Below, one piece after another: positions 52,080-62,720 of a stretch of 64,000 nucleotides of DNA. This DNA is from Cranoglanis bouderius (Eukaryota; Chordata; Actinopteri; Siluriformes; Cranoglanididae): positions 3,685,501 through 3,749,500 of the forward strand of contig CM042555.1 in the NCBI GenBank assembly GCA_023630585.1. The letters are read 5' to 3'. Positions within the stretch are counted from its first letter, which is position 1; each line of letters begins with the position of its first letter. Below the pieces are notes generated by a model. The model was not told the DNA's origin. It did no database searches and worked only from the letters and a program-made list of their open reading frames with translations. The position numbers and the translations under genes were made by a program.

Positions 52080-52846
52080 CGTAATCGTAAGATAAAAAGC
52101 TGCAGTTGCGTGATATCAACTTGCAACTGTGAGGTCAAAGACGCAATTTTATGATATTAACTCGCAGTTGAAGGAAAAAACGTCACAGTTGTGTAATATT
52201 AACTCACAATTGTAGAATAAAGGGAGTACTGCTGAGCAGCATGATATTTACTCGCAATTGTGAGGTAAAAAAGTTACAATTGTATATCAACTTGCAAATA
52301 AGAGATAAAAAGTTGCAATTGTATGATATTAACATGCAATTTTAGGTTAAAACATGCACTTGGGCGATATAAACTCACAATTTTAGGATGAAAAAGTTGC
52401 AATTGCGTGGAATTAACTAGCAATTGTGAGGTGAAACGTTGCAATTGTGAGATTAACAAGTTTGAGGTAAAAAGTCACAATTTTTGTGACAACACAACTG
52501 TAAGGTAAAAAGATGCAACTGAGTGATATACAATTACAGTAACAATTGTGAGCTAAAAAAATTATAATAACTCAATTGTAGGATAAAAAGTCACAATTTC
52601 AAGGTATTAACTCACAATTGTGAGGTAAAAAGTATGTTATTAACTTGCAATTGTAGGATAAAAGTGACAACTGATCAATATTAACTTGCAGTTGTGAGGT
52701 AAAATGTCACAATTGCGTGATAACTTGCAATCGTAGGATATAAAGTTGCAATTAAATGACATTAATTCGGAATTATAGGACTGATTTTTTGCAATCGCAT
52801 GATAATAACTAGCAATCGTGAGGTAAAAGGTCACAATTGTGAAATA
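52080..52846. repeat. CAATTG minisatellite, block 1
   Basis: A degenerate array of a unit of about 42-45 bp built from two 21-bp halves, of the form actcgcaattgtgaggtaaaa and agtcgcaattgtgtgatatta (each half about 20-21 nt). About 17 units are present, many with substitutions in the CAATTG core. Similar arrays are known to me from other fish genomes. Confidence 0.85.
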
Positions 52847-52959
52847 AATCTGCATAATATTTTAATCATATGTGGTAACAAGCTTCCATAAACACGATTT
52901 TAAACTTAAAATATTGTAGAGTAATAAATTGCTTGATGTGTTTAAATGCTTAACATTTT

Positions 52960-53100
52960 AAGACACCTTTAACTGTCCTGCACTTGCTTCTGGTCAACTT
53001 CAGTTCTTTGGCTCCTTTAAGAGCTCTGAGCTTGGACTGTATTTTGCCTCACTTCTAAGTCACTTTGGATAAAACCATCCGCCAAATGGAAACGTAAATA
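52960..53100 (+). repeat. SINE/LINE 3' tail, degenerate
   Basis: It contains cacttctaagtcactttgga, taaaaccatccgccaaatgg and aaacgtaaata, a degraded form of a tail (aagtcgctttggataaaagc) shared by many fish retroposons. The 5' part is not identifiable. Confidence 0.55.
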
Positions 53101-53460
53101 ATTATTATTAACATGATAACATGTCTCAGTCCACACGTATGCACAAGATGGGGGAAAAAAAAATGAATCATGGCATTAGGGAAGAATTCCAGCACAGTTA
53201 CTGTTGAGAAATATTGCGCAAAGGAACGTTTATGATCAGTAATTGCAATGAACGTCAAGTATTTTCCTTAAGTTTACAAGCCACAAAATCAACAGCATCC
53301 TGCGCTGCATGTGTGGAGAGAGTCAAGCAGAAATGCCAAACATGCCCGGAAACCGCTCGCATGTGGGAGAAATCTTCCTCCAGAGTGCTGCGTGATGCAC
53401 ATGATTGAGATTCTTTACCACAAAGTGAAATGTGCACTTATATTCTATATAGCTAACATC

Positions 53461-53548
53461 TTCTCTTCTCTTCTCTTCTCTTCTCTTCTCTTCTCTTCTC
53501 TTCTCTTCTCTTCTCTTCTCTTCTCTTCTCTTCTCTTCTCTTCTCTTC
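53461..53548. repeat. (TTCTC)17 pentanucleotide microsatellite
   Basis: Perfect polypyrimidine pentamer run of 88 bp with mirror symmetry. Confidence 0.97.
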
Positions 53549-53549
53549 A

Positions 53550-54360
53550 AAACTCCCATTAACAGAAACATAACAACACTATTTACTTCCTATTTTCCAC
53601 AAACTCAGCACATTTTTTATTGTGCATATTTTACATTTTAAGCAGCATTTATTGAGTTTTTTTAAGCGACGCCAACCAAAACCAACCAACCAACCACCCA
53701 CTTAAACACATTTTGCTCAGCTTCACTTTCTGAAATTCTCAACACGTCTCCCCGACACGCAGGGAATCATTTGCTTCCCAGTTGGAAGCCACATGTACAG
53801 CTGTGTGTTATTGCAGCTACCTTACCCCCGTTCTCTTAAATGTCACGCTTTTTCTCATGACCTATTCATTTTATCTGTTGATCATAGCAGTAGGTACGGT
53901 ATTTTTATGTCTGTTTTTATTTTCTTGGAATTGTTCTGTGATGAAAACACCATGAAGGCTGTTAGCGTGAGTGTGTTAGCGCAGTACGATGCTCATTCGC
54001 TGTTAACAAAGTACAGAACATGCTCCAGTCATTTCTCATTGCCTGCCATTGTCCACATTTTCTATTGCCAGGTTTTTTTTTTTTTCCCTGCTTGTGGTAA
54101 AATGGTAGTCCAGGAAATCGCAGATCAGATCATTTTAATAATGTGGATAAAATCTAGTTAAGCAGTGCACATCACAAGCCTAAACATGAATAACTTTCCC
54201 TGTTGATTAATGTGTCTGTTGTTAAATTCATTTGTTAAATTCTGAATTTTATATTCAGTTAATAGTTAGTGACCATGTTCATGTTTAGCAGTCCCAGATA
54301 TGGAGTAGCCATATGCTAAATAGCTTACATACACTTCTTCGACTATAGTCATTTGAATTT
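53550..54360. other. Unique stretch without a recognised gene
   Basis: A plus-strand frame of 122 codons at 53793-54161 has no recognisable domain. Its cysteine and phenylalanine content looks random. No repeats were recognised. Confidence 0.4.
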
Positions 54361-54361
54361 T

Positions 54362-54735
54362 TCATCTAGCAATTTCGAGGTTAAACGTTGCAATTGTGTG
54401 ATATTACTTACAATTGTAGGATGAAAAGTCACAATTTTGTGATAACACAACTATGAGGTAAAAAGCTGCCACTGAGTGATATTCAGTAATGATATTAAGT
54501 AAGAATTTTGAGGAAAAAAGTCAAAACTGAGTGATATTAAAACTATTAAAAGCAATTGCGAGGTACAAAGTTGCAATTGTGTCATTTTAACTCAGACTTG
54601 TAGGATACAAAGTCACAATTTTATGATATTGACTCACAATTGTGAGGTAAAAAGTATTTGTTATTAACTTGCAATTGTAGGTTAAAAAGTCGCAACTGAG
54701 TAATATTAACTTGCAGTTGTGAGGTAAAAGTGCAA
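54362..54735. repeat. CAATTG minisatellite, block 2
   Basis: The same unit as block 1 (cgaggttaaacgttgcaatt, gtgtgatattacttacaatt, gtaggatgaaaagtcacaat) for about 8-9 copies, strongly degraded. It is followed by the interspersed repeat at 54.76 kb. Confidence 0.82.
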
Positions 54736-54754
54736 GATATTTTCAGTGTCATAT

Positions 54755-54945
54755 TAATGAGAAATCTATCATAGAAGCAGTACAGAATTTGGTGCAAATG
54801 TCGAATTCGAAGTCCCAGAATGCAATGCAGCTATACAACACATATATGACATGGCAGATACTGATCTGTTTGAGCAGAGTGTACAGATAAAGAGGTGACA
54901 GGACTGGACAGACTAAAGGACTAAAGTGCCACTGCATCACTCTCT
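54755..54945 (+). repeat. Unclassified interspersed repeat, second copy
   Basis: It carries gaatttggtgcaaatgtcga, tgatctgtttgagcagagtg, gacaggactggacagactaa and aggactaaagtgccactgca, the same order as the inverted copy at 23.8-24.05 kb. It has substitutions and an internal deletion relative to that copy. It directly follows a block of the CAATTG minisatellite. Confidence 0.65.
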
Positions 54946-56015
54946 ATAGGTAGAGATAAAACCAGGGCTAGATCCCACTGGCACCACTATCAGCAGGTAG
55001 TCGAATGGCATTGTGGGTAATGTAGGAAACCGTTAACCAAAGTGAAAATAGACCAAAAGGAAGTTTGCTCACTCTCATATATTATAATTCATAGCCTACT
55101 TTGTTCAACAAAGCCGCAACTAGAAACATTTCCACCAACACACACTTCCTGTCTGTAAAAATCTTGCCAGGTTCATCGCAGTCAATCTGCAACCACTTCC
55201 TGGCCCCCTCTCCAGCAATTTCCCTGGCTTTACACTTTTACTCATGCTTCTGTCATTTTCTTCTCTGGATATCCCACCATGCTCCTTGTTTCATCTCTGC
55301 AGGTTAGTCCTGTCTGAATCGTCACACCAGACCCGGCCCACAGAGCGCTGTGAAGCTGGAATGTAGCCTGGCATGCTTGGTGCAATACTTTTCGCTACTT
55401 CAGTCTTTGAAGTGCAAAAGTGTCTTGTGTAAACAAGGACAAAACTACCCAGTGCTATTTATCAGACGGTGTGTGCATTCTTCAGGTGTCGAGAAAACAT
55501 CTGAGCTCTTTTGATGAAAGAATTGCCTCTGAACATATATATTTATATGCTAATGTTAATAATAATGTTTCCCTAATTTTACTAAAAATCAAAGTAAGTA
55601 CTAAAATTGCCCACAAACATCATTACACCTTTACCCCTTTATCCATAATGCAATAACACACCCATGTTCTCCTGCCTTCTCAAATAGCCTAATATCACTA
55701 ACATTAGCTAGATGGCTAGTTAATGTTATTAAAACTAACCTGATTTTGCACAGATAGATAACTTGTTTTTGAGAATTGCAATCTTGATTTTCATTGTCAT
55801 TTAACAACAGCAAAACTGTTTACAATTAAAAAAGTAATTTAAACCAAATCACTTGCATGAGCTAGGTTAACTAGCTAGCTAGCTTAGCATGTTAGACAAC
55901 CATCAGTACATCAATACATCATCAAATATCAGAATATCCAATATCATATATTTTGAGTTTATATCATATATCTTGAGTCAAGTTAAATAGGTTTATATTA
56001 GCGCCTAAAACAAAG
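54946..56015. other. Unique stretch without a recognised gene
   Basis: About 1 kb of AT-rich sequence containing repeated short words (agctagctagc near 55870). No gene or named repeat was recognised. Confidence 0.4.
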
Positions 56016-56017
56016 GA

Positions 56018-56152
56018 ATTTTGAGGTTAAATGTCGCAACTGTAGGATAAAAAGTCACAATTTTGCGATAACTCACAACTATATGGTAAAAAGTTGCAAC
56101 TGAGTGATATTAAGTAACAATCCTGAGGTTAAAAGTCAAAATTGAGTGATTG
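56018..56152. repeat. CAATTG minisatellite, block 3
   Basis: About three units (ttgaggttaaatgtcgcaac, tgtaggataaaaagtcacaa, actgagtgatattaagtaac). It is preceded by ttagcgcctaaaacaaagga, a phrase also seen in diverged form near 24100 on the minus strand. Confidence 0.78.
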
Positions 56153-56488
56153 TAGATCTTTAACAACTTTACTGTAGTAACAATACGTCATCACTTTGTT
56201 TATTTCTGAGTTGCTGAGTAATCATTTTGACCTACTTTCCATTATTAAGACTTGTTCTAGTGTAGAATTTTGTCTTAAACAGTTAAAAATGGACCTCTGC
56301 AAATATAATACCTGCCCTTTGGCTGCATTCATTTACACAGGTAGTACTTTCGGGCTAAATCACACAGTGGATAAAGATTTGATTTATTTACATTGACGCT
56401 GCCCCGTATTTTGGATCTTTATGTGGAAATGAAAACACGCCAAACAGACACATGCTAGTTTGCTCATATCACAATCCGCAATACATCC

Positions 56489-56490
<2 letters not shown>

Positions 56491-56525
<35 letters not shown>

Positions 56526-56557
56526 AGACCTGGGAGTGTCTATATGTGAGTGAGTGT

Positions 56558-56629
<72 letters not shown>

Positions 56630-56760
56630 AATGCAGGTCTTTCCTATGATAGTGTTAAAGGCTAGTTAGCCAGAATTTCTCAGTCTTTCCATTCACTTTA
56701 TCAGAATGTGATAGCACACAGAAACAGATTACTGAATTTCTCAGGAATAAGACACACACA

Positions 56761-56809
<49 letters not shown>
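56491..56809. repeat. Poly-A, (GT)n and (CA)n cluster
   Basis: An A run at 56491-56521, (GT)n at 56560-56628 and (CA)n at 56769-56808. The GT and CA runs form a potential hairpin. The Tc1 element at 56884 begins about 75 bp later. Confidence 0.95.
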
Positions 56810-56815
<6 letters not shown>

Positions 56816-56883
56816 ACAAAACGATAATCATTTCACAGGCAACTGCTCTGATGTGCCTAATTTATATGAGAAATATGAATATA

Positions 56884-58270
56884 CAGTGCAGAAAATCATC
56901 ATACCCATTTGAAATAGTTACTTTTTTTGTCTTTCAGCCTGAAATCAAATATATTAAAAATATATTTTTTTGTTCCAGCTTTATTTACACATTCTGCCTT
57001 ACAACATTCTAGTAACGTAAAAAGGCAACAGTTCGGAAACATAAAAAAAGAAAAGAAAACTAGAATAACACAGTTGGAAAAGTGATCAGTCCCATGATTT
57101 AATACTTTGTAGAGCCACCTTTTGCTTTAATTACAGCCCTCAGTCTGTTTGGATATGTCTCTATTAGCTTTGCACACCTAGAGTGGAGAATATTTCCCCA
57201 TTCTTCCTTGCAGAATTGTTCGAGATCAGTCACATTAGTGGTGAGTGGTGATTGACTGCTGTCTTCAAGTCCATCCACAGATTTTCAATTGGATTTAGGT
57301 CAGGGCTCTGACTTGGCCACTCAAGGACATTCACCTTCATCCTTAATCCTTAAGCCACTGTGTAGTTTTTTTTTGGCGGTGTGTTTAGGGTCGATGTCGT
57401 GCTGGAAGGTGAACCACCTGCCCAATTTTCCTCAAGAATTTGGGTGTACTTGGCAGCATCCATTTTCCCTTCAATCCTGACCAACTGCCCAGTCCCTGCT
57501 GAAGAGAAACACCCCCACAACATAATGTTGCCACCACCATGCTTCACAGTAGGTATGGTGTGTTTTGGGTGGTGTGCTGTGTTTGGTTTTTGCCAAACAT
57601 AACGCTTGCAGTTCAGTCCAAAAAGTTCAATCTTGGTCTCATCTGACCATAAAACCTTTTGCCACATGGCATTAGAATCTTCCAAGTGGTTTTTTGCAAA
57701 GCTTTTTCAGAAGAGGCTTCTTTCTTGCCACCCTGCCATTCAGGCCAGCTTTGTGTAAAGCTTGTGAGATCATTGTCACATACACAGCCCGACCAATCTC
57801 TGCCACAAGGACTTGTAAGTCCTTCAAAGTTGCCATTGGCCTCTTGGTAACTTGCCTGATCAGTATCCTCCTGGCTCGGTCATCCAGTTTGGAGGGACAG
57901 CCTGATCTAGGCAAGGTGTTGGTGGTGCCATACACTTTCCACTTCTTAATAATGCTCTGAATGGTACTCAGAGGAATAGTTAAAGCCTTTGAAATCTTTT
58001 TGTATCCTTCTCCTAACTTGTGCCTTTCCACAACTTTGTCCCGGAGCCCTTTTGAAAGCACCTTTCCAACCATGGTGTATTCTTTGCATTGCCATGAACT
58101 ACTAGTAATGGAATCATCATGGAACAGCCGTTATTTCCACTTAGATGTTGAGGGTTATAATGTGTAAATACAGCTGGCAAAAGTTAGATTTAATTTATTT
58201 TAATTTCCATGGTGTAATGTGACAAAAGGTAAGGATTTTGACAGGGTATGATGATTTTCTATAGGCACTG
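56884..58270 (-). mobile_element. Tc1-like transposon, third family, degenerate
   Basis: A 1387-bp element flanked by TA (56882-56883 and 58271-58272). The ends share CAGTGC followed by AGAAAATCATCATACC in inverted orientation, with a small indel (CTAT) between them. Further in, the repeats diverge but still share ccagct-tatttacacatt. The transposase is on the minus strand and has several frameshifts. The poor match of the inverted repeats points to an old copy. It is distinct in sequence from the other two Tc1 elements in the window. Confidence 0.88.
57099..58073 (-). pseudogene. Tc1-like transposase with frameshifts
   Basis: The minus-strand frame starts at 58073 (MVGKVLSKGLRDKVVERHK). It shows a helix-turn-helix region (GYKKISKALTIPLSTIQSII), an LPRSGCPSK linker and then LNGRVARKKPLLKK. 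A frameshift near 57680 moves reading to the segment 57685-57350, which contains WQKVLWSDETKIELFG (first catalytic Asp) and the diagnostic HGGGNIMLWGCFS. Another shift near 57420 disrupts the second Asp motif, still legible as FQHDIDPKHTAK. SPDLNPIENLW (catalytic Glu) and the C-terminal AKGGSTKY before the stop at 57099-57101 are legible in other frames. All functional parts are in order, so this is a full-length but dead copy. Its length (about 325 codons) is normal for the family. Confidence 0.88.
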
Positions 58271-58829
58271 TAGTTGGCTTTAGAGCTCATTATGGTCCAA
58301 TTACTTACAATAACCATCGCTGATTAGAACTCTCAGGGAACCTAATATAATAATTTAGAAATACAGATCTGTGCTACTTACATGCATACTTTTAAAAAAA
58401 AATTTATTACACTGAACATGCAATTTTAAACAGGTCAAAACTATTCATATAATAATAAATTGTTTAATGTGTTGAAATGCATGTTTAAAGGAAGTACTAA
58501 AATGGCCTGGTAACATTTTTAACCATTATTAAAAACGTCAGGATCTATGAATATTATTGAGGATGTCCTACTGTCATCGCAAATACCTTGTGGGCTAGCT
58601 AACCGCTAATTAATTAGCTTGCATTTGCCTCAGATATATAAACCGAGTCTCGATTTAAATGGTCATATCCCCGGTGATTTAGGGAACTGTAGCCAAACTG
58701 CTCATAATATGCCATTTATTCTTTACTAACATTAGCTAAGTTAGTAAGCTAGCCATCTTTGTAGTGACGGGTAGACATGAAAGTGAGAAAAACTGGATGT
58801 AGTGTAGATTTACTACTTTACACTTTACT

Positions 58830-58912
58830 ACTACAGATTTCTGTTAAGTGGCTTTGTGACAATGTCTCTTGTTAAAGGCGCTATACAAATAAAATTGAAT
58901 TAAATTGGAATC
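58830..58912 (+). repeat. LINE (L2-type) 3' tail fragment
   Basis: It contains gtggctttgtgacaatgtct and aggcgctatacaaataaaat, followed by ttgaattaaatt. This matches the usual 3' end of fish L2-clade LINEs and their SINE partners. No reverse transcriptase is present nearby. Confidence 0.65.
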
Positions 58913-59259
58913 ATGGAAATAGAATAGAACAGGATTTCTTTATTGACAATGTACACAGTACCGCACAATTAATCAACCTGTGCTAAATATGTAATTCAAT
59001 AATACTATACATAGTTGAAAACTTTTGCATACACCATTTTTTTTATTTAAATGGACTAAATGATGCACATATGAAAGCAGTGCTTGAGATCTAAATCAGC
59101 TGTTGAGAACAATAATAGACACACAGACAAAAAATGATTAAATATTTTTTCAAACCCATAATTTACACATAATGGACTCAATTATTGTCTGCACAAATTA
59201 GCAGTATTGATAACAATAATGGTTTTACATGCATAAACACACACCCACGCACAATTCTG

Positions 59260-59690
59260 TACCGTGCTGCATATGCTATGTCAATTTCAATCTTCCAAAA
59301 CCGCATTACACCGCACAGCTGGTCTTAAAGACCGTACAGTCACTCAACTGTCATTTATAGACCATCGGGGGGAAAAAAAAGAGGCTTTAGAGCTGATACA
59401 GCACCGATGTGCATTTGCATCTAACAATGACTTATTATTCGACTGGAGTGGCTGTCCATAAAAAATCCAAAGGAAATATCTTTCGTCTGACGCAGCATTG
59501 TATATCCTTCCATCCGTAATATCCTGAGGCCGTAACTGCGTCGTTTTGATTCTTTTAATCACTTAAAATGCTCTTTTGATCGCATTTAATTAAAGGCCAG
59601 CAATTACCTGCACTGAAATTAGCAGCATTTGAATGCATCCATTTACTTGATTAAAGTTAGATGATGAGCGGGAGAATGTAAGAGAGAGAG
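59260..59690. promoter_or_regulatory. Candidate conserved non-coding element
   Basis: Repeat-free. It carries an octamer-like gtgcATTTGCATct (near 59410), tttaattaaaggccagcaat and ttacttgattaaagtta, all homeodomain/POU-type words. It ends at a (GA)n run (59681-59700). The enhancer role is inferred. Confidence 0.35.
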
Positions 59691-60762
59691 AGAGAGAGAG
59701 GTCAGCTAAACCCAGCCAAAGCTTTAGAAGAAGTGGAAGGAGCAGAGGAATCAGATGTCTACAAAAAGCCACAGGTAAATAAATGACGAAGGATTGGCAT
59801 GTCACTTGGTTGTCGGTTGAGCTCGGCTGAGTATCGTGTAAAGCTCAACGAGACTCGAGTTCTCACTGGCATGGACTCTGATTACATCATTGCAAAACAC
59901 AGACCTCTCCATTTCTCTCGCTCCCACACACACCCACTTGGCAAAAACTATGTCTGAATGCATGCTCTACAGAGACTTATTGGGCATGCAGCAGTAAAGC
60001 GGAGGCCAGCCCGGGACACCTGACCCAGTATGACACACGATCGGCCGGTTAGTAGCCGAAACAGTCCTGACCTACATGAACACGAACAGCAATCGGAAAA
60101 TTTTACTCACTTCTTCAAGTCTCTCTCTGTGTGTCTGCTGCTATCTCTGTTTCCCTCTACCTAAAACATGCCATTATTCCTGACTCGAAATAATCTCTTT
60201 TTACGACTTTCCCAAGGTAAGCACGCAGCAGGCAGCTCTGAGACAAACCAGAAAGCCACCAGAGCAGGAAGATGAATGCAGATCTGCCGCCGCTGCTTTA
60301 AGAAGTCATGGATAATACAGCTCTCGTGCTTTTGGGTGGTTTCTTTACTGCAGCTGGCAGAGGAACAGGTAGCCAATCAGATCTCACCGAACCCCAGCTG
60401 TCATCCGTTATCTTCCAGTAGGGAAGGTTTCTAGGAAGCTCGCCATGTTCTGTGTCAAAGTGCCCTCAGAATGGTTCTTAGCTCTTCTGCTCTGCCCCCT
60501 TCAGTAGTAATTATTTTTTACTAAAATTGGAAAAAAAAATACAAAAATCATTTTTCCAACCTGAGCTCATATACGTCATATTCTTCATATGTCAGTGCGT
60601 CTATTGAATGCAATAAATAAACAAATAAATAAATACATAAAAATAAATAAATACATTTTTAAAAAGATCATGTTCAGCTGATTTTGACCCAAGAGTAATG
60701 AGGTAAAATGAGTTTGTAATATTTGCAAAAACTTTTCCTCATATTGTCCACTCTGTTACATG

Positions 60763-60763
<1 letters not shown>

Positions 60764-60810
<47 letters not shown>

Positions 60811-60843
60811 TATTATTATTATTATTATTATTAATATTATTAT
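60764..60843. repeat. (AAT)n(ATT)n inverted microsatellite
   Basis: About 15 AAT units run directly into about 8 ATT units, so the tract is self-complementary about its centre (60810). Confidence 0.95.
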
Positions 60844-61529
60844 AGCATTTATATATATAATTTGCACAGACAAGAGTGACAAAAAGAACATAAAAAAGCA
60901 GCAAATTCTTTTAACATGAATTATTTACTGTAAAACAAAACAAAACAAAATTTTTCTAATATCATGTTATAATATGTTTCATTTTGGTTTTAAAATCTGA
61001 TTGGCCGTACCGCATTCAAAGCAAAATCCTTGATGTACGCACCCCTGTGACCGCATCACAATAACTGAATTATTTATGTATTAATGTGTCAGGTTTAAAA
61101 TCAATAAAACTGTTACACTCAAGCCATTGAATACCCTACGCAAATATTTGCCCATTATGTTGCATAGCAACCAAATATTACTGTTAACAGACTACACTGT
61201 GTGGTGAAAGAATAGTTTATTGCGAATATTATTAATAATAAATGACATTTATTTACTGAACACTGGATTGGGTCAGATTGTTTTCGTCATGATTTTATAA
61301 AGCAATAAACCAGGGTTACATTTTGAGATTTGATGTTTTCCCTGTTTTATTGGCCTTAGAGTTAAAGACATTGTGATATGTCTACCTGCTGTGCTAATCA
61401 TAAAGACTGTCCTGTGCTCATCCCAGGACTCTTATTCACAATCTGCTCACACTGAACATCTTTTCAACACACTTAGTACTGTTTGTGTTTACTCTTTTAC
61501 ACCTGTACACTGTAATGATTCATTATAAC

Positions 61530-61650
61530 ACTATCCCGTGTGACCCAGAAGAGGACGGGACCTAAATCTACATCCGGATTTCTGCAAAGCTGCTTTGTGA
61601 CAATTTCTACACTTAACCGCGATAGACAAATTGAATTGAATTGAAATGAT
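61530..61650 (+). repeat. LINE (L2-type) 3' tail fragment
   Basis: It has tgacccagaagaggacggga, tctgcaaagctgctttgtga, caatttctacactt and the terminal ttgaattgaattgaaat. It is a second, more complete tail of the same type as at 58.8 kb, separated by about 2.7 kb. Confidence 0.65.
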
Positions 61651-61745
61651 ATATTATTCATTACAGTGAAATGTTTTGAACATTTCTTAATCATTTTTAT
61701 CTGGTTATAGTTTTATCTGGTCTCTTATACTCTGCCTTATATGAT

Positions 61746-61748
<3 letters not shown>

Positions 61749-61779
<31 letters not shown>

Positions 61780-61780
61780 A
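61749..61780. repeat. (CT)n microsatellite
   Basis: Short CT run. The rest of 60900-61500 is unique AT-rich sequence with nothing recognised. Confidence 0.92.
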
Positions 61781-62329
61781 ACTCGAATATGAATGATTAG
61801 TCAAAAGGTGAACATTGGGTCAGGATCCATTTATCCTACACAAGCGGAATTGGAATTGATCACATTATTACATTAAGAAGATCTCTGATTTGTTATAATC
61901 AGGCATGTATTGGCAGTTCTTCGCTGCAGGCCCAGGCTCAGGAGTCGAGTACACTTCAGCAGCCATGGGTCAACAAGTCACGGTCCATTTCGCAAACTCC
62001 GAGTGACCTCTCGTGACCTTTAGATGAGCACTTTACAAAATGGAGGGGAGGCAGGCGCACAATGGAAAGTGGATGGGAGAGAATGGAGAGATTAGGAGAG
62101 GGGGAAAAAAGCGAGGTAGTTACTCAACGAGGACAGTGAACAGCATGCCGAAGGTGTGAGGTCACTTCCTCGGATTCACGGTTTCAAAACAGGATCCGGG
62201 CAAGCAATATTGTCTTGGGAAAATAACAATATCTAGTGTAGCCTTGATTTTTTTCCCCCTTCAATCAGTTTTATATTAACCATTTAATTTCCGTTTTTCT
62301 TCCATCGGTAATTCTTAGCAAGATTTAAG

Positions 62330-62720
62330 GAATGCTTTGGCATCCATTCTGAGACATTTAATCATTTAGGTAGAATAAGGCATGGCTTAATGACAGGGCC
62401 GGAGGTTAAACTGTGAACAGAGGCTGATTGTGAACGAGTCAACAGACAACATCACTCTACCGAGAGGCCTCTTTTACAGTCATGGCATACTTTAGTGATA
62501 AAAACCATCCTTTTTTCCCTCCTGTTTATGCCCCTGAACTCTATATGGAAGCAATTAGTACAGACTAAACAAATTAAAAGGTCTAAGAGGCATCGGCAGT
62601 CAGAGGGCGATTTAAACACACAGCGAATAAAAGCTCGTGGCAAAACTCGGGCTCGAATTCTCGACTGTACCGTAGTATTTAATTTTTCTGTTCTGTACAG
62701 ACTCCAAAATCACATCTTCT
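62330..62720. promoter_or_regulatory. Candidate conserved non-coding element
   Basis: Repeat-free stretch with aatcatttaggtagaataag, gcatggcttaatgacagggc and ctctatatggaagcaattag. No coding support. From 62720 to the window end the sequence is AT-rich and shows nothing recognisable apart from short A-rich runs. Confidence 0.25.

Noticed and set aside
52080..52846. Regularly spaced near-palindromic units reminiscent of a CRISPR array
   Set aside because: Units are contiguous with no unique spacers, the host is a vertebrate, and the pattern is a minisatellite.
53793..54161. 122-codon plus-strand frame, among the longest outside repeats
   Set aside because: No recognisable domain and no neighbouring exon signals. 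Its length is not unusual for AT-rich non-coding DNA of this size.
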